This document shows positions 36,152-44,688 of a DNA stretch of 64,000 nucleotides, piece by piece (within the stretch, counting starts at the first letter, position 1; each line of letters starts with the position of its first letter). Below the pieces are notes generated by a model. It had not been told where the DNA came from. It was given only the letters and a program-made list of their open reading frames with translations, and did no database searches. The stretch covers positions 124,001-188,000 of the forward strand of contig NZ_JBMPIX010000006.1 in the NCBI RefSeq assembly GCF_049341065.1. Direction: 5' to 3'. The position numbers were made by a program, and so were the translations under genes. Origin of the DNA: Pacificoceanicola sp049341065. Lineage in GTDB: Bacteria > Pseudomonadota > Alphaproteobacteria > Rhodobacterales > Rhodobacteraceae.

Positions 36152-37443
36152 ATGGTCGCGAACAAGAAAAGTTTCTTTGACGTCGTCGCCCGTCCAACAA
36201 CTGTGCAATCACAATCAGGATACGTTAATCAAGTTGAATCGGACATTTGGGAGTTGCGCGGACGGCAGATCGATTATGGACTTCTCGCCGACGCGGTTAC
36301 GGAAGGCTTTCTGAAAGAAATCAAGCATCAGTTCGCGACCGTGATGCAGACTCATAAGCATGCAGATTCTTCCTTTCAAGCCTTTTTTATTGCACTCAAA
36401 GACTGCATTCATTTCTCTTTCCGCGGGACAGGCGTGAAGGTGAATGCTCTAAGCAGCGCCATGATATCGGAGTGGCGCGACGAAGCGTCAGGACGCGGCT
36501 ATCCGTACACATTAAAGTCGCTCATCATCGCTGTCCGTGCCCGCGAACCAAAAGCCTTCCCAAACGTGACGAACAAGGTGATGAGGACGCTGAAGAGGCC
36601 GCAGAAGGAGGTCCAGCACATCTTATCGCTCGACCCGAAAAAGGGGCCATGGCTCGAGCGCGAGGTGCTGGATCAAGATCGTGCTATCGAGCAAGCCTAC
36701 ACGAGTGGAGCATGGCACGTGGAAAAATACGTTCTGGTTCAGCTCTTTCGTTTCTACGGCGTACGCCCCGAGCAAGTCGCAAACATGAAGATAGCGGATG
36801 TACGGTGTCGCCATACAGGCCATGCGAAAGCCGAGATTCGGTGGCCGTTCGCCAAAAATGACCTTACGGCTGCGCAGGCACTCTGGTGGCCCCTCGGCGG
36901 CGCACTGCTGCCAGCGTTGGAAGCCTACTTTGATTTGCGCCTTGATGGCATCCCAAGGAGCGAACAAGAGAGGCTGCCTCTCTTCACGCCGGAGGGTCTT
37001 CCGGGCGTCTGGCGAGGGTCAAAAAAGCCGAAACCCAACAGGGAACCTGGGTATGAGGGGCACCCGATGAGTGCCCGCGGGGAGCACGCTTTACAAACAC
37101 CATGACGTCTCTCGGTCTTCTGACGCACCGCAGCGGCAAGCCCGAACCCATGACCTTCAACCCATACCGGGAGCGCCATACGGTTGGAACACGCCTCGCT
37201 CTAAAAGGTTACTCGGCACCTCAGATCGCCTTGCGACTTGGCCACAAGAGCTCCGACAGCTGCACAGCCTATGTCGATCTCGCACGCATGGCCATGCAGA
37301 TGCGCAATCCTCACTTCTTACATATGATGGACGACGTAGGTTCAGTCTTCACGAATCCAGTCGTCTCTCATGCGGAGATTGAACAAGACCTCACGCCAAT
37401 CATCTCGCTCGAGGCGACGACAGGAGGTCGAGGCAGAGCGTAA
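36152..37443 (+). pseudogene. Tyrosine recombinase B, frameshifted
   Basis: Starts directly after recombinase A. The first frame (36152-37105) holds the N-terminal domain and Arg-I region (LFRFYGVRPEQVANMKI). Near 37078, at a run of G, it shifts by one base; the second frame continues FNPYRERHTVGTRLALKGY and IALRLGHKSSDSCTAYVDLA, the box II and Tyr motifs. Joined, they make about 430 residues. Tandem overlapping recombinases recall 'recombinase in tandem/trio' island modules. The TAA at 37441 lies 22 bases from the CRISPR array. Confidence 0.75.
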
Positions 37444-37464
37444 CACAGTTACGGAAGGAGAGGT

Positions 37465-37905
37465 CTGTTGATGAACCGTCTGTGTGTTAGACATAGTTCC
37501 GCTTTCCGCTCTGTTCCCCGCCCACGCGGGGATGAACCGAGCGCGGCAATGGATCACGGAACCGAAACCGACTGTTCCCCGCCCACGCGGGGATGAACCG
37601 GCTGTAAACGCTACTGCGCCCGAAAAGGTCGCCTGTTCCCCGCCCACGCGGGGATGAACCGTTGCTCATCCGATACAAGGCAACGCCGCGATTCTGTTCC
37701 CCGCCCACGCGGGGATGAACCGCGCACAGCCATGACCCAATTCAAAATCTTCCCCTGTTCCCCGCCCACGCGGGGATGAACCGACGCCCTCAAACCATGC
37801 GCACAAGCTAAAGGCCTGTTCCCCGCCCACGCGGGGATGAACCGTCTGCCACTGTCGCGTCAAACGGCACGGGGAACTGTTTCCCGCCCACGCGGGGATG
37901 AACCG
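37465..37905 (+). CRISPR. Type I-E-like CRISPR array, 8 repeats / 7 spacers, no cas genes, first repeat lacks its hairpin
   Basis: Seven 29-base repeats start at 37511, 37572, 37633, 37694, 37755, 37816 and 37877; all spacers are 32 bases. The repeat has a CCCCGC-CCAC-GCGGGG stem and ends ATGAACCG, like the type I-E repeat and 5' handle. The last repeat has one change (CTGTTT), which marks the right side as the trailer. An eighth unit at 37465-37478 reads CTGTT-GATGAACCG, exactly the repeat minus 15 inner bases, and is followed by another 32-base spacer (37479-37510). No leader fits in the 21 bases after recombinase B, and no cas gene is in the window. Confidence 0.95.
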
Positions 37906-38022
37906 GCGCTTTCCCGCCTCTGGGAACGGGTGCCGGGTGTCTGACGTCAGCACCTGTGGGACAGATTTGGGGATTTGAACAACGGAGGGTTTCTGGTTCA
38001 TCGTAGCCTTTAAGGAGCGAAG

Positions 38023-38253
38023 ATGAACAAGAAGCCCGGAACATCGAAAGACGCAGCTGACAAGCTGGTCAATAACATCCGCCGCAAAACCCGCCAGACC
38101 TACTCGGCGGAGGAGAAGATCCGAATTGTTTTGGCCGGATTGCGCAGGGAAGGGTGGTCACTTCCTCACAGTCGATGTTATTGCTCGGACAGCGTCTGTC
38201 GGCGAGAAGGGGTTTCCGCCGGAAGAGACTCTGCCGTATACCGATTGCTATGA
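38023..38253 (+). pseudogene. Remnant of an IS3-type transposase OrfA
   Basis: The first 45 residues (MNKKPGTSKDAADKL then RRKTRQTYSAEEKIRIVLAGLR) match the helix-turn-helix start of OrfA of IS3-family elements. A disturbed stretch follows, then CRREGV, the expected continuation, before the frame runs into the ttcA start and ends at 38253. No OrfB is present. From 37906 to 38022 there is only likely IS-end sequence and no gene. Confidence 0.6.
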
Positions 38254-39116
38254 CCGATAATCTCGATGAAATACATCCCATCTTCCAGGGAGCTCCGCAG
38301 ACAACGGAGTTCCGAAAGCTGCGCAAGCGGATAGTTCGCAACGTTCGCGAAGCAGTGGAACAATACGGCATGGTGGAAGGCAGCAATGCGCGCTGGCTTG
38401 TTTGCTTGTCTGGCGGAAAAGACAGTTACACGCTTTTGGCGATCCTTATCGAGTTGAAGTGGCGTGGCCTTTTGCCGGTAGACCTTCTCGCCTGTAACCT
38501 CGACCAGGGGCAGCCTGGGTTCCCGGCGACGGTGCTGCCCAAGTTCCTCGAACGGATGGGCGTGCCGCACCGAATCGAGTACCAGGACACCTATTCCATC
38601 GTCGTAGACAAGGTCCCGCAGGGTCGGACCTACTGCGCGCTCTGTTCGCGGCTGCGGCGTGGCAACCTCTATCGCATTGCGCGCGAGGAAGGCTGCAACG
38701 CGGTAGTGCTGGGCCATCACCGCGACGACATCCTCGAAACCTTTTTCATGAACCTCTTTCATGGCGGGCGCCTTGCGACCATGCCTCCAAAATTGGTGAA
38801 CGAAGAAGGGGATCTTTTCGTTTATCGCCCCCTCGCCCATGTGGCCGAGGCCGATTGCGAACGGTTTGCCACCGCGATGAACTACCCCATCATCCCCTGC
38901 GATCTGTGCGGAAGTCAGGACGGTTTGCAGCGCCAACAGGTCAAGCAAATCCTTGATGGATGGGAGAAAAATTCGCCCGGTCGCCGTCAGGTAATGTTCA
39001 AATCCCTGATGAACATCCGACCTTCGCACATGCTTGACCCCAAGCTTTTCGACTTTGCCGGGCTAATGCGCGACAAAGGCGATGAAAATTCATTAGAAAA
39101 CTGCGATCCGCGTTAA
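38250..39116 (+). CDS. ttcA: tRNA 2-thiocytidine(32) synthetase TtcA, 5' end rebuilt by the island
   Basis: 288 residues, complete. PP-loop SGGKDS near residues 54-59, then the CxxC motif TYCALCSRLRRGNL and a second Cys site CDLCGSQ. TtcA uses ATP and a 4Fe-4S cluster to thiolate C32 of certain tRNAs. The first 59 codons are similar in protein but not in DNA to the stranded copy at 32954; the rest is the host gene. Its native promoter is now 5 kb away, so expression must come from island sequence. Confidence 0.95.
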   Translation: MTDNLDEIHPIFQGAPQTTEFRKLRKRIVRNVREAVEQYGMVEGSNARWLVCLSGGKDSYTLLAILIELKWRGLLPVDLLACNLDQGQPGFPATVLPKFLERMGVPHRIEYQDTYSIVVDKVPQGRTYCALCSRLRRGNLYRIAREEGCNAVVLGHHRDDILETFFMNLFHGGRLATMPPKLVNEEGDLFVYRPLAHVAEADCERFATAMNYPIIPCDLCGSQDGLQRQQVKQILDGWEKNSPGRRQVMFKSLMNIRPSHMLDPKLFDFAGLMRDKGDENSLENCDPR

Positions 39117-39172
39117 GAGCCGAGTTACCCATTTGGCCTAGGTTCCTCCCAAGATATTGGAAAGGACGCTTG

Positions 39173-40720
39173 ATGAAGGCCGCTTTCAACGCACACCTCG
39201 GCAGAACGCGTATGGCTCTTCGAAGAGGGCTGTACGGGCCTCAGGCGCTTGCCTTTCTTCCAGCCATTGCGCTGGCTGCTTTCTGGCTTGGTGGTGAGGC
39301 TTTGTTGCTGGCCACCGCGCTGGGTCTTCCCCTGGTTTTTTTCCTTTCCGGCGGCTATTCCCGATCGCCCGATGCGTCGGATATTGGCAGGGCGCAGGTC
39401 GATCTCGTCAATAGCTCCGTGGCCAATGCCATGGCAAACGATGCCCTTGAAAGCGCACAAAGTGCGAACCTCGCAACCGCCTGCGTTTTAATTGAGATTG
39501 ATGGTCTGGATGAAATTACGCAACGTGCCGGCGAAGCGACCGCTGAAACCCTGCGAGACCTGACGTTGACCCGCCTGCGGAACACATTGCGCCGCGATGA
39601 CCGTGCGGTTCGCGTGAGCGATACCAGATACATGGCCCTTCTGGCCCCCTCACTCAGACTCGACCTTGAAGCCTTGTTGCAACTGTCGACGCGCCTGCAA
39701 ACCTCACTTGAAGAACCCGCGTCGGTTGACAACTCCATGCGCTACCTGTCGGCCTCGATCGGGTTTTGTGGCAGTCCACGGCTGAAATCCGGCGCCACTG
39801 GCGAGCAGATGATCGAAGCGGCGCAGGTCGCTTTGGCCGAAGCGGTCGCCAACGGCCCCTCTGCCATTCGCGCCTGGTCGGACAATATGCGCGCAGCGCA
39901 TTCGGCCCAAAAGTCCCTGCAGTCGGAAGTCGATAAGGCTCTCGACAATGGCCAGATCCAACCTTGGTTTCAACCTCAGGTCTGCACCTCGACCGGGAAC
40001 ATTAGCGGCGTTGAGGCGCTAGCGCGGTGGATTCACCCCGAACGCGGCATTGTTCCACCAGCGCAGTTTCTGCGGTGTCTCGAGGAATCGGGCAGGATGG
40101 ACCGCCTGAACGAAGTAATTTTGCAGCACAGTATGACAGCTTTGCGCAGTTGGGATCAGGCCGGGCTGGATATCCCGCGGGTCAGCGTCAACTTTTCCGA
40201 GGTCGAATTGCGTGATCCGCGCCTGTCCGAGCGTATCCAATGGGAGATGGATCGTTTTGGTCTGACGCCCCAGCGGCTTGGCATCGAAGTGTTGGAAACC
40301 GTGATTGCCAGCTCGCCGGAGGGCATCGTCGCCCGCAATATCGTCGAACTGGGCAAACTTGGCTGCCACATCGACCTTGACGATTTCGGGACAGGCCACG
40401 CCTCGATTGCCGCACTCCGCCGGTTCAAGGTTCACCGCCTCAAGATCGACCGCAGTTTTGTGACCCGGATTGACCGCGACGAAGACCAGCACCGTATGCT
40501 TGCCGCGATCCTCGGCATGGCCGACCGGCTTGGCCTTGAGACACTGGCCGAGGGGGTCGAAAGCGTTGGCGAGCATGCCTTGCTGTCGCAATTGGGCTGT
40601 GATCACGTCCAGGGATTTGGCATTGCCCGTCCGATGCCAACAGATCAACTGGTGGAATGGGCAAAGGAATACGCGGTCAAAATTGCCGAGGCACAGATGA
40701 TTGGCCGGAAGTCCGGTTGA
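39173..40720 (+). CDS. EAL-domain c-di-GMP phosphodiesterase with degenerate GGDEF domain
   Basis: 515 residues; ATG 39173 is used (a TTG three bases earlier is also in frame). Two N-terminal membrane helices (about 25-65) precede a degenerate GGDEF domain in which the active loop is SDTRYM, so no cyclase activity is expected. The EAL domain has EALARW, NFSEVEL (Asn), EVLETVI (Glu), DDFGTG, LKIDRSF (Lys) and EGVE, i.e. the catalytic set. Predicted to degrade c-di-GMP at the membrane. Confidence 0.9.
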   Translation: MKAAFNAHLGRTRMALRRGLYGPQALAFLPAIALAAFWLGGEALLLATALGLPLVFFLSGGYSRSPDASDIGRAQVDLVNSSVANAMANDALESAQSANLATACVLIEIDGLDEITQRAGEATAETLRDLTLTRLRNTLRRDDRAVRVSDTRYMALLAPSLRLDLEALLQLSTRLQTSLEEPASVDNSMRYLSASIGFCGSPRLKSGATGEQMIEAAQVALAEAVANGPSAIRAWSDNMRAAHSAQKSLQSEVDKALDNGQIQPWFQPQVCTSTGNISGVEALARWIHPERGIVPPAQFLRCLEESGRMDRLNEVILQHSMTALRSWDQAGLDIPRVSVNFSEVELRDPRLSERIQWEMDRFGLTPQRLGIEVLETVIASSPEGIVARNIVELGKLGCHIDLDDFGTGHASIAALRRFKVHRLKIDRSFVTRIDRDEDQHRMLAAILGMADRLGLETLAEGVESVGEHALLSQLGCDHVQGFGIARPMPTDQLVEWAKEYAVKIAEAQMIGRKSG

Positions 40721-40904
40721 TCTCCGGTTTGGAGACACCAGCGAAATTTCAGCGCGGTCCAGACCCGCAACACGACTCTTTGAACGGCTGAAAGGGCGTT
40801 CTTGCGCGTCATTCCCGCTCCCCAACCCCGAATCCGCTTGACCTTTGGCCCCCGGGGCGTTTGAACCCGGCGAGTATTCTTGAAAGGCAAAGGCGGCTGT
40901 CCCC

Positions 40905-42728
40905 ATGGACGATCAGAACAAGAACCTCATCCTCGCCACGGCTCTAAGCTTCGCGGTCATTCTGGTATGGTTCCTACTGTTCCCACCACCCGAACAACCG
41001 GTTCAGGATCCCAATCTTCCTGCGGCCGTCGAAACGCAGGCCGCAGAAGGCACAGATGTGGCCGCTGCTCCTGCAGTCGCCCCTGCTGATGCTGCCACGC
41101 CCGAGACCGGCGCTGTCACCACCGACACCACCGAGACGCCTCGCGTGGCTCTGGATACACCGCGTCTTGCGGGGTCGATCTCGTTGACCGGGGGGCGCAT
41201 CGATGATCTGCGCCTGAAAGATTACCGCGTCTCTGTGCAAAAAGACTCCGAGATTGTGCAAATGTTGGATCCGGTCGGAAGTGACGCACCGTACTATGCT
41301 CTCTACGGCTGGGCGCCCGGCGCTGGCCTGTCGGCTGACGACGTACCCGGTGCGAACACCGCGTGGACAGTCGAAACCGGCGAAAGCCTGACGGTTGACA
41401 CTCCGATCACTCTGCGTTGGGACAGCCCCGCAGGCCTGACGTTCCGCCGCACAATCGCAGTGGATGAGGATTACCTGTTCACCATCACCCAGGCCGTCGA
41501 AAACACCGGTGCCGGCACTGTCGCAATGGCGCCATATGGCGTTATCGCCCGCCATGGTGAGCCGAAAGACCGCAAGAAATTCTTCGTTCTGCACGAAGGT
41601 GTGGTCGGCATGGCGGACGGCACCCTGTCGGAAATAGACTACCAGGACATGCCCGATTTCAGCGTCTTGCCCAGTGAAGGCGCGCGCGCCGAGGTCACTC
41701 AGGTCACGGAAAACGGCTGGATCGGGTTCACCGATCACTACTGGATGTCGATCCTGATCCCGACTGCTGGTAACGCATTCAAACAGGTCGCGAAATATGA
41801 CGAGCGCCGCGACATTTATCAGACCGAAACCGTTTTGCCCACGATGCAGCTGGCCCAAGGCCAGAGCCAGGAGGTCACTACCCAACTTTTCGCCGGGGCG
41901 AAGGAGTGGGAGACCATTCGCAAATACCAGAAAGCTGGCATTCAGGGCTTTGTCGACTCGATTGATTGGGGCTGGTTCTTCTTCCTGACCAAGCCGATCT
42001 TTGCCGTCCTGCATTGGCTGCATGGCGTAATCGGCAACATGGGCATCGCCATCATCGCGCTGACCCTGATCCTCAAGGCGCTGCTCTTCCCATTGGCATA
42101 CAAGTCCTATGTCTCGATGGCGAAGATGAAGGAATTGCAGCCCGAGATGGAAAAGATCAAAGAGCGCGCCGGTGACGACCGTCAAAAGGTCCAACAGGAA
42201 ATGATGTCGCTCTATAAGAAGGAAAAGGTAAACCCCGCCGCAGGCTGTTTGCCAATCCTGATGCAGATCCCAATCTTTTTCTCGCTGTACAAAGTGATCT
42301 TTGTTACGCTTGAACTGCGTCATGCGCCCTTCTTCGGCCCCTTTCAGGATCTTTCCAGTCCGGACCCGACCAGCCTGTTCAACTTTTTCGGTCTGCTGCC
42401 CTGGGCCGCGCCGGAACCGGGCAGCATCCTTGCGCTGGCCTTTATCGGCATTCTGCCGCTGCTTCTGGGGGTATCGATGTTCCTCCAGCAAAAGCTGAAC
42501 CCGGCACCTGCCGATCCGACGCAAAAGATGATCTTTGCATGGATGCCTTGGGTTTTCATGTTCATGCTTGGCGGGTTTGCCAGCGGACTTGTGGTGTACT
42601 GGATCGCGAACAACACGATCACCTTTACACAGCAGTACCTGATCATGCGCAGCCAGGGGTACAAGCCTGACCTGCTGGGCAACATCACGGGCAAGTCACC
42701 AAAGCCCGGTACCTCGGACAAGAAATGA
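40905..42728 (+). CDS. yidC: Membrane protein insertase YidC
   Basis: 607 residues. N-terminal transmembrane anchor (residues 8-26), periplasmic beta domain (about 60-340) and the insertase core with five helices (about 360-590). The signature MKELQPEMEKIKERAGDDRQKVQQEMMSLYKKEKVNPAAGCLPILMQIPIF is present. It inserts membrane proteins alone or with SecYEG. The upstream 184-base gap (40721-40904) has no gene. Confidence 0.97.
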   Translation: MDDQNKNLILATALSFAVILVWFLLFPPPEQPVQDPNLPAAVETQAAEGTDVAAAPAVAPADAATPETGAVTTDTTETPRVALDTPRLAGSISLTGGRIDDLRLKDYRVSVQKDSEIVQMLDPVGSDAPYYALYGWAPGAGLSADDVPGANTAWTVETGESLTVDTPITLRWDSPAGLTFRRTIAVDEDYLFTITQAVENTGAGTVAMAPYGVIARHGEPKDRKKFFVLHEGVVGMADGTLSEIDYQDMPDFSVLPSEGARAEVTQVTENGWIGFTDHYWMSILIPTAGNAFKQVAKYDERRDIYQTETVLPTMQLAQGQSQEVTTQLFAGAKEWETIRKYQKAGIQGFVDSIDWGWFFFLTKPIFAVLHWLHGVIGNMGIAIIALTLILKALLFPLAYKSYVSMAKMKELQPEMEKIKERAGDDRQKVQQEMMSLYKKEKVNPAAGCLPILMQIPIFFSLYKVIFVTLELRHAPFFGPFQDLSSPDPTSLFNFFGLLPWAAPEPGSILALAFIGILPLLLGVSMFLQQKLNPAPADPTQKMIFAWMPWVFMFMLGGFASGLVVYWIANNTITFTQQYLIMRSQGYKPDLLGNITGKSPKPGTSDKK

Positions 42729-43099
42729 CCATCAGCGTCACGGACATCTGGCGGTTTCCGATCAAAAGCCACGGGCGAGAGTCCGTGGCTTCGGTCAATC
42801 TGAGCGCCGGGCATGCCTTGTCGCCGCTGCGGTGGCGCGGCAACATCTGGTTCGATGGCGCGGCAGCTTGGGAAGAATTCGACTGGATCGACAAAGAGAT
42901 CCAGATCGGTGAGGCCGTCCTGCGCGTCCGCGAACGCACTGATCGCTGCCTTGCCACACATAACAACCCCGAGACGGGCCTGCGCGACCACGATGTATTG
43001 CGCGCGCTCGACACATGGGGACACCGGGACTTTTCCGTCCGGGCAGAGGTGATCCGCGATGGGCGCGTGTCCCAAGGCGACAAGGTAATTCCACTATGA
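42725..43099 (+). CDS. MOSC-domain protein with large internal deletion
   Basis: 124 residues instead of the usual 240 or so. It opens like a complete MOSC protein (MTISVTDIWRFPIKSHGRES), but after SAGHAL it jumps to the C-terminal block PLRWRGNIWFDGAAAWEEFDW, losing about 120 residues in frame. The Mo-binding Cys region RCLATHNNPETG is kept. It overlaps yidC and engB by four bases each, so the deletion preserved translational coupling. Activity is doubtful. Confidence 0.8.
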   Translation: MTISVTDIWRFPIKSHGRESVASVNLSAGHALSPLRWRGNIWFDGAAAWEEFDWIDKEIQIGEAVLRVRERTDRCLATHNNPETGLRDHDVLRALDTWGHRDFSVRAEVIRDGRVSQGDKVIPL

Positions 43100-43749
43100 C
43101 ATCCCTTCCTTTCCCGCTGGCCGAAGCGCCGGATGATCAAGCCCTTGAAACCGGCCGCCTGCTTTTTGCTGGCGAGGTCGAATTCCTCAAAGGCGTTGTC
43201 GGCATGGACGGCTTGCCCGGCGATGATCGCATCGAGGTCTGCTTTGCGGGCCGCTCAAATGTTGGCAAATCCAGCCTGATCAACGCGCTGACCGGCCGCA
43301 AGGGAATCGCACGGGCCTCGAATACGCCGGGCCGCACGCAGGAGATCAACTTTTTTACATTGGGCGACCTGCGGTTTCTCGTCGACCTGCCCGGCTATGG
43401 CTATGCCAACGCGCCGCTGGCCGTGGTCGAGAAATGGCAGCGCTTGCTGAAACAGTACCTTTCGGGCCGGGTCAACCTGCGCCGCGCCTTTGTGCTGGTG
43501 GATCACCGTCACGGGGTCAAGCCGGTGGACGAAGAGATCATGACCCTCCTCGACCGCTCGGCTGTGACGTTTCAGGTGGTGTTGACCAAAGAGGACAAGG
43601 TCAAGGAAAAGGACCGCGCCAAGATCCTGGATCAAGTGCGCGAAAAGCTTTCAAAGCACCCTGCCGCCTACCCCGAGATCGTCGTGACCAGCAGCGAAAA
43701 AGGCGACGGGATCGCCACTTTGCGCGCGATCATCGCCGGGTTGGCCTAG
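43096..43749 (+). CDS. engB: Ribosome biogenesis GTP-binding protein EngB (YihA/YsxC)
   Basis: 217 residues. G1 GRSNVGKSS, switch I with NTPGRTQEINFF, G3 DLPGYGYA, G4 TKEDK and G5 SSEKG are all present. It assists 50S assembly and septum-related growth. Its ATG overlaps the MOSC stop (ATGA). Confidence 0.96.
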   Translation: MTSLPFPLAEAPDDQALETGRLLFAGEVEFLKGVVGMDGLPGDDRIEVCFAGRSNVGKSSLINALTGRKGIARASNTPGRTQEINFFTLGDLRFLVDLPGYGYANAPLAVVEKWQRLLKQYLSGRVNLRRAFVLVDHRHGVKPVDEEIMTLLDRSAVTFQVVLTKEDKVKEKDRAKILDQVREKLSKHPAAYPEIVVTSSEKGDGIATLRAIIAGLA

Positions 43750-43803
43750 AATTCCGGGCAAGACCGGGGCAAAGTCACTCATGACCCCCGACGGGACAGG
43801 AAC

Positions 43804-44688
43804 ATGAGAAAGCAAAGCATGAACCGAGATTGGATCGCCACCGCCCGGACCCTGTCCGAGGCGCTCCCTTATCTGCAACGGTACACTGGGGCCGTGGTCG
43901 TCGTGAAATTCGGCGGCAATGCCATGGGCGATGATGACGCCATGGCTGAATTTGCCCGCGACATCGTGTTGATGAGGCAAGTCGGAGTGAACCCCGTGGT
44001 CGTGCACGGCGGCGGGCCAATGATCAATGAAATGCTGAAACGGTTGAACATCGAATCGCATTTCGTGCGCGGCAAGCGTGTGACCGACCAGGCCACCGTC
44101 GAAGTTGTCGAGATGGTTCTGACAGGCCTTGTGAACAAACGAATCGTACAGGCGATCATGGACCAGGGCGGGCGCGCCGTGGGCCTGTCCGGCAAGGACG
44201 ACGACATGATGGTCTGCGAGGCCGACGATCCGGAATTGGGTTTCGTCGGTAAACCGGTCGAGATGAACGTGCAGGTGCTGCGCGACCTCTTCAACGCCGG
44301 GATCATCCCCGTTGTTGCCCCTGTCGCCACCGGCATGAATGAAGGCGAAACCTTCAACGTCAACGGCGATACTGCGGCGGGCGCAATCGCAGGCGCCCTC
44401 CGAGCCGACCGGTTGCTATTGCTGACGGACGTGCAGGGCGTCAAGAACGCCGAAGGCGAGGTCGTGACTGAAATGACCCCTGATGACGTTCGTCGCATGA
44501 CCGACGAGGGCGTGATCGCCGGCGGCATGATCCCCAAGACCGAGACCGCACTCAAGGCCATCGAGGATGGCGTTCGCGGCGTGGTGATCATCGACGGACG
44601 GGTATCAAATGCCTGCCTGCTCGAGCTGTTCACCGAACACGGCTCGGGGTCGCTGATCCGATCGACCAACCTGCCCCCTCGGGGATGA
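43804..44688 (+). CDS. argB: Acetylglutamate kinase
   Basis: 294 residues; an internal Met (MNRDWI) 15 bases downstream is an alternative start. Amino-acid kinase fold: VVVKFGGNAMGD, VVVHGGGPMINEML, the arginine-sensitive type loop, NVNGDTAAGAIAGAL and the closing VRGVVIIDGRVSNACLLELFTEHGSGS. It phosphorylates N-acetylglutamate in arginine synthesis. Stop overlaps the next gene by four bases. Confidence 0.96.
   Translation: MRKQSMNRDWIATARTLSEALPYLQRYTGAVVVVKFGGNAMGDDDAMAEFARDIVLMRQVGVNPVVVHGGGPMINEMLKRLNIESHFVRGKRVTDQATVEVVEMVLTGLVNKRIVQAIMDQGGRAVGLSGKDDDMMVCEADDPELGFVGKPVEMNVQVLRDLFNAGIIPVVAPVATGMNEGETFNVNGDTAAGAIAGALRADRLLLLTDVQGVKNAEGEVVTEMTPDDVRRMTDEGVIAGGMIPKTETALKAIEDGVRGVVIIDGRVSNACLLELFTEHGSGSLIRSTNLPPRG

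Larger units (their letters stand above)
33122..38428. mobile_element. 5.3-kb genomic island integrated within the ttcA coding sequence
   Basis: The island is bounded by the identical octamer GACAGTTA (33122-33129 and 38421-38428), which lies in both copies of the SGGKDSY codons of ttcA. Inside are an AT-rich left end, two degenerate tyrosine recombinases, an IS110-family element, a CRISPR array, an IS3-type fragment and a foreign ttcA 5' segment that restores the host gene. Exact crossover points are inferred from the divergence pattern, not proven. All recombinase frames are broken, so it is probably immobile now. Confidence 0.8.

Noticed and set aside
37487..38001. Minus-strand frames rich in repeated SSPRGRGT-like peptides
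   Set aside because: They are translations of the CRISPR repeats, not genes.
33130..38249. cas genes or toxin-antitoxin genes in the island
   Set aside because: All supported frames are recombinases, transposases or remnants; none matches Cas or toxin-antitoxin families.
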